Positions 48,261 through 59,640 of a stretch of DNA of 64,000 bases are shown here, in pieces. The notes beneath the pieces are model-generated. The model had not been told where the DNA came from. It did no database searches and saw only the letters and a list, made by a program, of their open reading frames with translations. Both the position numbers and the translations under genes were made by a program. The DNA comes from Lasioglossum baleicum (Eukaryota > Arthropoda > Insecta > Hymenoptera > Halictidae): assembly GCF_051020765.1 (NCBI RefSeq), contig NC_134937.1, positions 15,740,947 to 15,804,946 of the forward strand, in the 5' to 3' direction. How positions within the stretch are numbered: position 1 is the first letter of the stretch; every line of letters begins with the position of its first letter.

Positions 48261-49169
48261 CTGTGGATTTTATGTTGTTGTTCCTCACAATTGGTACATA
48301 CAATTTTTATTTTGTGTGTAGAGTAGGAACATGTTTTGTAACCAAATTTCTTCAAATTTTTTCATATTGCTCCGAATATTGTTCATAAGAAAGATATGAA
48401 TGTATTGTTCATAATAAAATAATAAACAAGACAATAGTTTATTTAGCATAAATGTCGTCAGTCTAGTCACAATTTATTCAACTTGCTACAAAGATCAACC
48501 GTCATGGTAATTTACGATGATCTATGAAGTAACATAGTACATATTCAACTTTTATAAAATTCCAAATTTATTCTATACACACACTAATCAAATGGCAAAT
48601 TTTATTATAATTTTCTTAAAGAAGAATTGAATTCGTGGGATAATATATAGAATGTTTGAAAATCATTATAACTTTTTGAAATAGCATTTAATCGGTCTGT
48701 GGCGGCTTTGTTAGCGCAACAAACAGTTAATCAATCAGCGTTCGACATCTCGGCACGGGAATTAACATTCCTTTTTCGCTCGAACCGCCACAAGTCTCAC
48801 GACTCTCGTGAAATCGTCACGTCGCGGGTCGAGAGGTCTCTAAGACCTTAAAGCGTCTAGCTGTCATCGTCCGCCACTGTTTAATCCACAGAAGAAACGG
48901 AAAAGCGAGAAAGGGCGAGAAGTATCAGGTCCTAAGGGAAGTAGTGCGCTTTCATCAAAGTGAATAAACTCGGCGCAACGTTACGCAAGGAAGTGTTTCA
49001 CAAAACTCTTCATTTTCTCTTTCAATACCTCGTCATTTCTCTGCCGTAACAATTACATTTTCCTAACGAATTTCCAAAACAAACTCTGCCCTTTCAAATA
49101 CTCTTACGCATCCCTTCTCTACGTTCTTCATCTCACTCTTCTAAATTTTACATAAACTCTTGGCATATC

Positions 49170-49510
49170 TTCTGAACTTCTATCGGAATAATTCTGAATT
49201 TTTTAAACCCTATACATAAATTCTTCTGTAGCGTATTTTTGAATATTTTATCTGAATAATTCTAAATTCTTTAAATTCCACATCAATTCTTCTATGTATT
49301 TTCTTAGAGTCTTCTTTTTTTTTTAAACAAAGTTCTATCTGAACAATTCTAAATTCTTTAAACCCCAGATAAGTTTTTGTGTGTACTTTCTTAGATATCG
49401 TCTTTTTTAAAAATAAGTTACATCTGTGAACAACAATCAATTCTTCAAGTCCTACATAGATTCGTCTATGGCATATTTTTTAATGTTTTATCCGAACAAT
49501 TCTAAAGTTT
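49170..49510. repeat. Decayed tandem array, units of about 68-86 bp
   Basis: The marker TATCTGAATAATTCTAAATT then CTTTAAA recurs at about 49177, 49246, 49332, 49418 (degraded) and 49486. TTCTTCTATG and TTTCTTAGA words recur between markers. The overall sequence is AT-rich and non-coding. Confidence 0.65.
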
Positions 49511-50156
49511 CTTTTAGTTTCTTGAAAAACATTTCATTTTTCACTGAATGGTGAAGTTACATGGAACACACTAATACCAATACACATTTTGCGTTTAGTC
49601 CTTTCTGTAACCAATTTGAATACATTTTGAACGGTCCCCAGGACGCGAATAGCTTCATTCATGGCAACGCAAAACATGCAAACTGTAGAATATTAAAATG
49701 AGCAACTCAATAGAAATAATTCGTCGCGATTGCGAGGCCGATCCAAACGAGAACTTCGAATGAAAAAGCCAGTAATGACTACAGTTAGCTTCGGACGAAC
49801 GTCGAACAGCCGTAGGAGAGGGTCGATGCACGTTATCGGGAGCTTATTAAAATTCGGAATAGCTCATACTTTTAAATTCAACAACAACTTCGCGAAAGTA
49901 GTATCAAGCGTTAATGGTACCGTTAGACTTTCCACGCTCGGTAAGTTACGTCGCTGAACGCCTTCCTAATTTGCATAGACTGCTTAAGAGGGAACTTAAG
50001 ACGGCGAATGAAATTCGAAAGATTCTAATTTTCTCTCCTCGCGTTTTCCCATAGCGATCCCCTGTTCTCGAGACACGTTTCTGCTCTCGGACGTTGAACT
50101 GTTGCGCTGTTTGCTGTCCAGGAAACCAACAAATTCGCCAATCATTCAATTATCAC

Positions 50157-50200
50157 GACTGCAGATTTTTGGTCACAATAAAAATTGTCTGGATTAATTT
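50157..50200 (+). mobile_element. Fragment of TA-type MITE (GACTGCGG family)
   Basis: GACTGCAGATTTTTGG-CACAATAAAAATTGTCTGG matches the left end and following bases of the family, as at 9924. The opposite end is not visible. Confidence 0.45.
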
Positions 50201-50501
50201 CAAGATACAGAAGCTACGCAGACATATATTCTTTTAATAAAAATTTTGTTGAATTGGAAACGGTAGAACAGTATTTCTAAATTCGTCAAATGTTTTTACA
50301 GTAATCGCGCGTTTACTATCAGGGGTCGTCTGTGCGATCACTGTCAAGTGCCTACCCATTCCGCTGCCGGCCAACGCCGTGCAACGTCGCAGGGCGGCGA
50401 TTATCGATCTCGGTTCGGGTATATCGGTGTGAACACCACAACTTTGACTCGATTGAATCGAATGTTCAAACTTCTTCATTTTCATTATTTGTTTGAATGG
50501 A

Positions 50502-50786
50502 CCTTTCACTAACTTATTCCTGTCATTTTTCTGATTAAAATGACACTAAACACGATATAATTTCAACTTTATTTAGTGGTTTAATCGACGGTGAAAGTTT
50601 AAACGCGAGCCTTTGAACTGTGCCGGCGACGGCGACTGTACGCGTCTCTTTTTTTCCCATAAGCCGTTCTTCGTTGCGTTCGAAACTTTCATCGTCGATT
50701 AAACCACTAAATACAGTTGAAATTATACCGTGTTTGGTGTCATTTTAATCAGAAAAATGCCAGAAATAAGTTTGTGAAAGTCCCAT
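50502..50786. repeat. Foldback with about 97-bp arms, same core motif as 45706
   Basis: The left arm (about 50502-50600) and right arm (about 50686-50786) are inverted copies: TTTTTCTGATTAAAATGACA then CTAAACACG, TATAATTTCAACT, and TTTAGTGGTTTAATCGACG then TGAAAGTTT. The central 85 bp is GC-richer and unrelated to the 45706 centre. Arms agree at about 90%. No coding capacity. Confidence 0.85.
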
Positions 50787-50832
50787 AAAAGAGAATATGT
50801 AATGAAAAATAAAGTATTTCTAACTGGAATTT

Positions 50833-50862
50833 CTCTGCGTCTACCTATGACGCGTAGACGCA
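50833..50862. repeat. Small perfect hairpin
   Basis: CTGCGTCTAC and GTAGACGCAG pair perfectly across a 10-bp loop. It is not followed by a T tract, and its role is unknown. Confidence 0.7.
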
Positions 50863-51019
50863 GTCGTAAAAAAAACGTGGTAAAAAATAGTGTCTCTTAA
50901 CGATCACTGTCAGTGCAGAACACGGCTGTTGACAGTAAACGCGCAATTGCCGTAATTGATCTACTGTTTTTTAAAGTCAAATGTTTCGTGTTAGATCCAG
51001 TCATTTTTAACAACTAGGG

Positions 51020-51270
51020 TAGATGTCCATCTTCGCGTTATATGTACGTTGAAATTAAATTTAAGGATTCCAGCAGACTAATTTGCAATTTAATTATTAG
51101 ATACTGGCTGGATTTAGTAATGGACGTAAATTATGCTGAAGTTCGTAATTGAAGATCATATATCGCATAATAATGTCTGTCTCCGTGTTATCCGAAACGT
51201 CTAGTTAAAATTGAGGGATTCGGATAGTAATCAACTTCTCAATGTACTTATTACTGGCTGGATTCAGTTG
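51020..51270. repeat. Diverged tandem duplication, about 160 bp period
   Basis: Two copies near 51025-51120 and 51180-51270 share a TGTC(C/T)-TCT-CGTGTTAT start, TTAAAATTGAGGGATTC-type middle, and TTATTACTGGCTGGATTCAG end. Copies are diverged. Confidence 0.55.
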
Positions 51271-51849
51271 AATATCTATGGCTTCATTCATTTTCGTATT
51301 AAAATTTGTAAAATTATAAAATCACATATTGGTTAATTCGACAGATTAAATTTTAAAATTCGAAATTCAATTAAGAAGCACTTAGAAGTATTTAATTAAG
51401 AAGAAGCAAGAAGGTAGAAACACCAGTGATATCAATTATTAATATCCAATTGAGTCATTATTTCTCTTGTCTAGACTTCTAGATAACAATAGAAATTCTT
51501 TGTTAATTAATGCTTAATCGACCATTGTTACAATTCCAAACAATTTTAATTCTCTACAAAAATACAAAATTTCAACCTCAGAAATGCTTGTTACTTTAAT
51601 ATCATTATTATTAGCTAAACACTGTACAGATTGTTTCTATCATAGTATTTATGAGGAATTGCAACAGTGGGTCTGCAACCCCAAAATTTTGTTCAACTAT
51701 GAAGTCTGGTTTGGCGTGCCTAATTCCCACAGTTCTAGCAATTCTGTGAAAAACATTTGCACTTTTCACGAACCAGAAAATTCATTCACAGTCTCTAATT
51801 TTTCACAGATCCAAAACTACCTATTTTACTTATTATTTGAAAAAAATGG

Positions 51850-52450
51850 AGGGTAAAGAAACGGGAACGCGGTCTCCGCGATGCATTTTGGTCGGTCGCG
51901 GCTTTTGAAATTTTAACGCTTCGTCAGTTCTCTTTGGATGTATTCGCAGAGTGGCATTATCGTCGCTGCGGTTACGAGTGCATCGCGCTCGCTCGCGGAA
52001 ACCCGAAAACGCGCTAGCCCATCCGCGTGCGTGCGCGTGCCCGGAGTAGTTTTCGGCTTCTGACATTTCATCGCGGCAAGTGGCCATCCCGGCCGCACGG
52101 TAGTCGTTCCCTGTGTTCTTTTTAGCGAACCACTCGTCGCAAAAAGTCCATCGGTTCCCTTTCTCCCGGGAAACCAGCCCATTTTCTCTTTCCCCTTTGT
52201 CAGCTCTTGAAGAGCGCCCGACAGACTTCTGCCGGAACTCCATGTACGAGGCTCTTACCAGCCGGCGACGCTTTTGCATAATACTTTATTCCGAAGCCGA
52301 TAGTTTTCCGCGCGTCTACAACCTAAGCGGTCGTTGCTTTCATCGGCACAATAAGAAATGCGGCGTTCGTGAAAACACTGGGCTGCGGGAACTTACAGGA
52401 GACCGCAAAGGGTCGAGACATTTTTTAAGAACAAAACTCGCGTAATCAAA
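51850..52450. other. GC-rich island
   Basis: Opposing frames of 148 codons (minus) and 110 codons (plus) overlap. Both are rich in charged or low-complexity residues and lack known domains. I cannot support either as a gene. Confidence 0.35.
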
Positions 52451-52649
52451 GTTAAATGAGGTTTTGATTTCTTTGCACAGTTTGAAGGAGAGCTGTGCGG
52501 TCGCCGATTTTAATAAAACATTTTGTGGTGATTCCAGAGACAAAATAAACGGACACATCTTCGTAAAAAATGAATATTAGCAAAAAAGCTCGGACACGTG
52601 TCTGTTTATATTTTTGCTCTAGGATCATCACAAAAATTTGTGCTTCAGC

Positions 52650-53050
52650 AGAGCCATTAAAAATATTACACTGGGTGCCGTCCATACTCGAAAGACCGCC
52701 ACTGTTGTGGTATGTGAAATACGCTATCCTGATGCACTGTCTGTATAACTACACTCTCTGATGGTTCTTATTGTACTGAGCTGTTCTCTAACTAACTACT
52801 CGCTCACCTAGGTCTGCTGACCGCCCTTTTGGGTCCTCCGCATTTGTAGGGTGGGGGTGAACCTTCCGCACTTTACGGTACGGTTCATTAGACGTAGAAG
52901 GCTAAATTGAATGTATAAGTCTAATTGTTCTTGTAACCTCTAACCTTCTAATTGTGATTGTTACTATGTGCCACATGTTGCAAAAAAATTCTCAGATGGT
53001 CGACCGTATTCTAAAGTCACTCCTAGGGTCCTTGCCTTAACATTTAGTAT
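52650..53050 (+). repeat. Interspersed repeat, copy B (pair with 4757-5010)
   Basis: Shares ATATTACACTGGGTGCCGTC, CTCGAAAGACCGCCA, GACCGCCCTTTTGGGTC and CTAGGGTCCTTGCCTTAACA with copy A. It carries extra internal sequence after the GGGT block. The family is not identified. Confidence 0.5.
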
Positions 53051-53444
53051 ATGTTTACATTTGCTTAAATATCGATAACGAATGAGAACAATTTTATTTT
53101 GTTTTAAAATAAAGGAATGGAACCCATGTATAGTGTAAATTTCTTTGTCATTACGTTATCATTTTAATGCAGTTACGCAGTATCTCGAAAAAAGAGTAAT
53201 GCTTGTAACTTTATCGATAGTATTAATTAACAACGAGTTATAAACCAGATGCAATTTATTTTATCCCTGGATATGAAGTCTCCGTGGAAATTTTATTTGT
53301 CAAAACAATAATTGTAGTAATAAAATCGTACACGTCATAAAAATCCATAAACAATCGCACGGTATTTATTATATCTCTTTTCGCTCTTAACGTTTGTGCG
53401 CGACCCTCCTTCATCTGTTTTCATCGTTGTTAACCACGCATTTA

Positions 53445-53465
53445 TGTATTTATTTATTTATTTAT
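53445..53465. repeat. TATT tetranucleotide run
   Basis: About five consecutive TATT/TTTA units within AT-rich DNA. Confidence 0.8.
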
Positions 53466-53894
53466 ACACACAGCCCCTCGATTCCGCTCATGCACGCTTT
53501 ACACATTCATTCTTCCATCGTTGCGTTCATATTTTTTCAAGCTTCACACATATGCATATTTCATTTGGTCGCATGTGTTACTCGAATGGCTGCACTTTAT
53601 CGTAATAATTCGCCAGCTCGCGATTTCGCTGTTCGGAAATTCTTTTGAAGATTTACGATCAATTCCGCGACCCGGTCCACTTTCGCGCGAGAGAAGCATG
53701 TAGATAATTAATATGCTTAACGGTAATTGCATCCCGTAAGATGGACGGGCATAAAGAAGCTGAGGGTGTACGGCCTGAAAAATGAATACTTAATGAAATC
53801 GGCGGACTGTTACTTAGAAAAGTTCGTAGATTTACAGGGAAACTTCGGGACTTGTCGTCTGCAGTCTCTGCGAAGAGCTGCACCTTTGTTACTG

Positions 53895-54285
53895 TGTCTA
53901 GTTCGGGAAATATTCAAATTAAATTAAAATAAGGAATACCATTTTATGTGTATTCGGTTTGTCTGAATTTATAACAGTTTACTAGTTGAAAAATGAAAGG
54001 GTAGATAATTTTGTGTGTATACTCAGGTACCTGTTACCGTTCGAGAAATATTCAAATTAAATTAAAATAAGGAATACCATTTTATGTGTATTCGGTTTGT
54101 CTGAATTTATAACAGTTTACTAGTTGAAAAATATAAGAGTAGATAATTTTGTGTGTGCACTTAGGTACCTGTTACTGTGTCTAGTTCGGGAAATATTCAG
54201 ATTAAATTAAAATAAGGAATTATAACAGTTTACTAGTTGAAAAATAAAAGAGTAGATAATTTTGAGTAGGTACCTAGGATTTAAT
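53895..54285. repeat. Tandem array, three units of 138-145 bp
   Basis: Units begin TTCG(G/A)GAAATATTCAAATT at about 53902, 54040 and 54185. The first two contain TACCATTTTATGTGTATTCG, GTTTGTCTGAATT and TATAACAGTTTACTAGTTGA. The third lacks about 32 bp (the TTTATGTGTATTCGG part). Units are over 90% alike, so this is fairly recent. Confidence 0.9.
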
Positions 54286-54509
54286 TATTATTCAATACCC
54301 CTTTTCATCTATTAAATACAACACAGAATTCAATAAATTTCTACAATCACCGACTACGAATGGTTTCTTGTTAATCATTTATGCAAATTTAAAATAAGAT
54401 TTAACACAATGTTTAGAATTAGAACGTGTTTGTGTTTTTATGAGTTCAATTTTAACCAGTTATAATATTGCAGTTTTTACTTGAACGAACGAAGAGAGGG
54501 AAACAGGAG

Positions 54510-55110
54510 GCAACGAAAGGTTGTTCGATCTTGTTTCAGCGTGGAAGCAGCTTAACAAATTATTTGACAGGGAACATTTTCTAAATGTTGTTCGCTCCGG
54601 TATTTTGCAGGCGCGCAAGATAAAAAGGAAAAGCGTGCGCGGGTGAGTTGTCTTTCTGGCAGGATTAAAAGAACAACAGGTAATTGATTATTAAATTGTT
54701 GACTCGGAAGAGAGGCTTATTAGATCATTGGCAAAGGCTAAAGCAACGGCTCGAAATATTTTTACACCGGTCAGGGAACGCTTAAGAACGTTGACCTAGC
54801 CGGGGCCGACCTTTCTTCCCTTCTTTTATTCAGAAGTTTCTGCACAGGCGGATAATGCAACGGCGGCAGGTGCAAGTACGCGCGTTTACGCGCTCACGAT
54901 GTGCGTGGAGGCGCGAAACGAGAGACAACGGTGGAGCGGTCTGCTCGATCGAATGTAAATAATGTCTGATCGGCATGGTAACGACGCCCGGCGTCGATTC
55001 TTGCTCGTCGTGCACCTATGCGTCGTGCTTGTTACCGTGGACAAGCGCGTTTCTACTCGCGAACGGTCGCTTCTTCCTCTGTTCTACGCAATTCGCGCGT
55101 AAACCGACCG
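54510..55110. other. GC-rich island
   Basis: No domain-bearing frame. Short frames on both strands are likely chance. A GCGCGTTTACGCGC-like pair lies near 54880-54893. Confidence 0.35.
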
Positions 55111-55221
55111 GAGAACAGACAGGATCATCTATTATACCCGGGTCAGTCGAATATGAACAGATTTCAGATGGTTTAAAAAACACGATTATATTGCCTGTGG
55201 CTTAATAAAATTATTAAGAGG

Positions 55222-55253
55222 AAATTTTTATTTTACATAAAGATCTGCAGTCC
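55222..55253 (-). mobile_element. Right-end fragment of TA-type MITE (GACTGCGG family)
   Basis: TTTTATTTTACATAAAGATC then TGCAGTC matches the right end of the family, just upstream of the complete copy at 55313. It may be a separate truncated copy. Confidence 0.5.
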
Positions 55254-55312
55254 CAAATATTATGAATCCTTTTGATCAAGAACTACTATTATAGGCTGCA
55301 GATTGATCATTA

Positions 55313-55518
55313 GAGTTGCGGATTTTGATGCATTTATGAAGAAATTGGGTGAAATATAAAACAGTAAAAGATTAGAAAAATCTATTAATATTATGATCAG
55401 AATTATTGTATGGAATTATTATAGATATGACTATTAAGTCATAAAATCAATATTTATTTAACTCCTGCTGCCCACAATTGTCGCGAAACATTTTTATTTT
55501 GCATAAAGATCCGCAGTC
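55313..55518. mobile_element. Complete TA-type MITE (GACTGCGG family), 206 bp
   Basis: Starts GAGTTGCGGATTTTGATGCA and ends TTTTGCATAAAGATCCGCAG then TC, with TA at 55311-55312 and 55519-55520. The right end is the family consensus. It has no coding capacity. A second end-like fragment, TAGGCTGCAGATTGATCATTA, lies just before it (about 55292). Confidence 0.8.
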
Positions 55519-56319
55519 TATTTATCATATACCATTTTAATGTACGAAGCTGATTAGTTAATGTCCTATCTACAATTTTTATTTAGATATCTCATTTTAC
55601 TTTTAAATAAAGATTATTTAGCATTATGCGAAAATCGAGTTTGAGAATTTCCCGGTTGTAGTACAGGAATCGTCTGGCGCGTCTGATAATGGCTAACCAA
55701 TTCTACTTCGTATAGATACCAGGGCTGAGTGGCTGTCCATTGTTGGCTGTTTCTACTGGTGGTTCTAAACACAGTATGTAATACAATAGTATGTGATTGC
55801 CAGGATTATTGGATGCTTGTGAAATAGATGAACATTTAAACAGGTATAATTGTTTGTTAATATGGATTCCATAATAATCCTATAAGTAATCCGGACAATT
55901 GGCCACAGTATACCCAACTCGTTGAAGTTTACATTGCTACATGAATGAATCAAATAAAATATTTCTATTTGTGATACAAGTTATGGCGTCGTTAAAAGCG
56001 TTTTTATTTCAACTGTTCCATATCCTATAGAGATAAGAGAGTTTTTCAAAAAAGTCCTAGGGTCCATGTCTAAAATAGAACCTACCAAAATGGTTCCTTT
56101 ATCTATTCCTGTCGAAACATACAACATAAAGAAGGTATTCAAGAGAGTGTTGATGTCCATGTATGAAGTAGAACCTACCATAAAACCTGCGTAACTGTTT
56201 CGATCACCGAGATCACAACTGAAATTTGTATGCATCATGCTGCAGTGTCGATTGCAACCTATTTCGCTGGCTTTAAATTCGCGTGTAACGCAAAGTAGGT
56301 AACCGAAGCTGCCGATACG

Positions 56320-57110
56320 TGCCATAAAATCGCTCGTTATTGATAGTTACGGAACAAACGGGGTTCACGGTTCAAACAAGGATCGCCAACAAGCGAAGTT
56401 ATTGTAACGGGGGTCTACGGTTTCGCGGTGGGTGGTTCACGGAACGGACCTTCAATGTTTCGGGCCTTCGATCTCTCGCCGATACTATACGATTCATCAC
56501 CGGTTGATAATTAGTTGCCGCGCATCTCGTAATGCATTCGCTCGTATTTATGCGGCCTGGAACGATGAAACCGTTCGAGCGAGGCGTTTCGCGAACGGCG
56601 GCGCGCCGCTTTGCTCTATTAATTCCATATCTCGCAGCGCGAGGAGCGCAGCTGCGGTCCCGATAGTCCATAACGCCATCCATTCTGCGGCCCGGGAAGC
56701 TGAAATGTTTACGTACGATCGAACTAACATTTGTTACGCGATAAAGTATCAGAGCTACATACATACGGCCCCGAACCACCGCGAGGGAAGATTCGCCGGG
56801 GCGAAACGTTCCGAGGATTCAAAATATCTGGTACCCGATATACCGGCGCACTGCTTTTTCGACCTTTTCCCATTTGCTCGCCAATATTATTTACTGCTTC
56901 TTGTCGATATCCCCGCACCTCATAATATCCTGTCAGACTCGCGGCGAAGATCCGAACAGAATTTAACGAACGCCGATATCGGGCGCGTCCCTTCCACGCG
57001 AAATTATTGGCCGAGCGCAGAAAGTTTTAATAGGATTCTCACAAATACATTATTTTATGCTTCTAATCCCCTTTCCCTGACGTCATGGTCTTCACAGTAT
57101 TCTTAATCTT
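56320..57110. other. GC-rich island with a 224-codon open frame
   Basis: The longest open frame in the window (56432-57106, plus) lies here with several opposing minus frames. It is Arg/Ser-rich, has no signal peptide, transmembrane helix or known domain, and the sequence becomes AT-richer towards its end. I consider it chance or a fragment rather than a supported gene. Confidence 0.3.
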
Positions 57111-57235
57111 TATAAAGACGTATGATAATTAAATTAAATTGTCTATTGTCTTCGCGACACTGTAGCGGTTACGCCACCTATTGGAAATTTATTAAAATTT
57201 TTGTTCGTTCACTAACAAGGGAAGAACCCCCAAGT

Positions 57236-57512
57236 GTCCGAATTCCATTTTGATAATTTTTTGTGAGACGATATGGTATATGGATCCCTAATGATGTCTG
57301 CAAAATATTAGGTGTAGTTACTCAATAGTTTTATAGATATAAACAATTAAAATTTCATACCTTGTTGATATACCATGATTTGCAGCTCAAGTTTTCGAAG
57401 TTCAATTGTTTATATCCTTAAAACTATTGAGTAACTACACCTAATATTTTGCAGACGTCATTAGGGATCCATATACCATCATCTCACGACAGATTATCTG
57501 AATCGAAGTCCG
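57236..57512. repeat. Foldback with about 86-110-bp arms
   Basis: The left arm (57263-57348) and right arm (57403-57489) pair along GTGAGACGATATGGTATATG, GATCCCTAATGATGTCTGCA, AAATATTAGGTGTAGTTACT and CAATAGTTTTATAGATATAAACAATT (in two pieces). Pairing weakens but continues outward to about 57236 and 57512 (TCCGAATT/TTCGGACT). The loop is about 54 bp. It is probably a MITE; no target duplication is seen. Confidence 0.8.
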
Positions 57513-57839
57513 AATCGAAGTTCATTCCATTTGTTTTGCAGTGTCTTCTTGTTTATCTCTTTATAAATATCACTGTAATATTTTAATTTTGAATTCATAA
57601 TTTATTCATCACTGCGGGGTGCTCAAGGTACCCTATTCCATCGAGAATCTTACTATACTGAGGCTAATCGCCGCGCATGCGCGTGAAATGTTGCGCATTT
57701 CTGGCATCACTGATCTGAGCTCGGAAAGCGCGCTCAATTTTAGTCAGTCGGGTCGGGGACTCCAACAGGAGTGGACGTGCTGCAGGACCAGAAAGGCCAT
57801 GGACTACCTTGGGTTGACCAGGTGTCCTTCACAGCTACC

Positions 57840-57945
57840 GTTGGTCTTCCTGTAGCTAGCTTAGGGTAAACCAAGGGTCATTTAAAATTTCCTTGGCCGG
57901 TAGAGTAAGGTATTAAGCTAGCTCAGGGTGGACCAAGGGTTTCCT
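57840..57945. repeat. Short direct repeat
   Basis: TAGCTAGCTTAGGGTAAACC followed by AAGGGTCA is repeated 60-70 bp later as AAGCTAGCTCAGGGTGGACC then AAGGGTTT. There may be a third, weaker copy upstream (CTACCTTGGGTTGACCAGG). Non-coding. Confidence 0.55.
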
Positions 57946-58259
57946 TTCAACCTAAGTGTCACTGTGACAAAGTACCATCCTGTACTATCTTTACTTTGAG
58001 TCCTCAAACGACAAAAAATTCCTACGGGAATACATTCTAAGACTAGAAATTTCTCCTAAAAACATGGGAACTTTGTCGAAGTTAGAGGTCGCCATTTTTC
58101 GATTTTTGAACCCGATCAAATACTTCTTTCCAAGACTTAGTGCTATTATGCATTTATTGTCTCTAAGTCATGTTAAACGTTCCTAATAGAAATGTAGTGC
58201 ACAATACACTCGATTCGCACTAATATGCACAGATTCATGAGTTAAAAGCAATTATAAAT

Positions 58260-58900
58260 TATGCGTTGCATGAATGTCGGCAGATGACAGTAACGATCCG
58301 TTCGCAGTCCGAAGATTTATGTGTTCGACGAGTGTCGAACTTCGCGATAAGCCTAATCATCATAACCGCCATAACGTTATGTCGTAAAGGGTTGATGGCG
58401 ACGTTAACCGTTCTTCAATTGTCAGCGAACGAGGTTTACCGCGCGTAAATGAATTGCTGTCTGGCGTAGGCGTAATTCTTGGTCGCTTAAAGTCTTTCGA
58501 TCCTTGGCCACGAGGCCACCGCCGCCGCCGCGGTATCCGCTTTGAAATCGAGCCATACGTAAACGGAATTACACGCTATTTCCATGAAATTGAAAACTTC
58601 CACTTTGTAATTTGCAAAAGTCCCGGAGCAAACTCGAGCGAACTTTGTGCATCGTATTTTAACAGTTAGGCACGAACAACCGTAATAGCGAAAATAATTG
58701 CGTTCGTTTCCTTCGCCCCCGACAATTTACGGCCGGCTTATCGCAGGAAATATCAATGCTCCTTACATTTTTAACTGAAAACGAAGCGGGCCAGCCACGA
58801 TTAATGTGACCGGGTTTCGAGAACGTTCTTGTGACATGAAACTTTTTCTGAAGTTGCTCTGCGTGTTGGTTTTGCGAAACCTTGGTCAACGTATGTGCAA
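58260..58900. other. GC-rich island
   Basis: A CCGCCGCCGCCGCGG stretch lies near 58520. Short frames on both strands have no domain. Possibly regulatory. Confidence 0.35.
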
Positions 58901-58929
58901 ATGTCGATTAATAATCAAGTTTTGATAGA

Positions 58930-59640
58930 CTGTAATGGTGTGAAAGTCGCAGGATCCAAGAGCACAGAATTGCCAATAGAAATATTAGAAAATATTACAA
59001 GAACAAGCAGACTAAGAACTACTAATAAATTGTGGTTATTTATATGTTTATAAAAATTGTAAAATTCAGAGCACAAAATTGACAGTGAAAATATTAGAAG
59101 ATATCAGAAGAAATAATAGAATCTAATAATAAATTGTAGTTCTTTATGTTTAAGAGGAGCTATTATAAAAATTGCGAAGCCCAAGAAGGCAGAACTACCC
59201 CAGTGGAAATATTATAAAATATTGCTAGAAACATTAGAGCCTATTAACCCTTTGCAGTCGGAGTTATTTTAACTTGAAAATGAGATATTTCTTCCGACCT
59301 AGCATAATTCCATTGTATATGACTTTTTTCATTTTATTTTAAATGTGCAGTAATTGATTAGATACCAAAATATTGAATAATGTAAATAATACTGTGAATA
59401 ATGGTACAGCAAATTTTATGCGGTGACTCTGGGTCACCCCTCGATTGCTAAGGGTTAATAAATGGTAGAACTTTGAATGTACAATTATTACTGCTATGAA
59501 AAATTACAAAGACCAAGAGAATAGAATTGCAAATGAAAATATCAGGAAATGTTAAAGCTTACTTTTAGAACTTTGTGTCTAGGATGCACTGTTACGGAAA
59601 ATTGAAAAATCCAAAACAAAGGAATTGCCAGTGAAAATGA
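58930..59640. repeat. Tandem array of about 110-bp units, interrupted by a MITE
   Basis: The marker AATTGCCA(A/G)T(A/G)AAAAT recurs at 58968, 59077, 59193, 59525 and 59623. Before each lies a CCAAGAGCACAGAATT-like block. Intervals are 109, 116, 332 and 98 bp. Subtracting the 211 bp of the element and duplicated TTAA from the 332 gives 121, consistent with the rest. Units are diverged. Confidence 0.8.
59248..59454 (+). mobile_element. TTAA-type (piggyBac-like) MITE, 207 bp
   Basis: Starts CCCTTTGCAGTCGGAG and ends CTCGATTGCTAAGGG, flanked on both sides by TTAA (59244-59247 and 59455-59458). Its interior GACTCTGGGTCACCCC and TTTCTTCCGACCTAG matches the inverted copy at 29532-29699. No coding capacity. 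It inserted into an existing tandem array. Confidence 0.85.

Noticed and set aside
51584..51856. Frame with a hydrophobic start resembling a signal peptide
   Set aside because: The following residues are low-complexity Ser/Asn/Phe, and it ends where a GC-rich island starts. Too weak to list as a gene.
56432..57106. 224-codon open frame, the longest in the window
   Set aside because: It lies in GC-rich DNA with opposing frames, has no domain, signal peptide or motif I recognise, and its composition follows the base bias.
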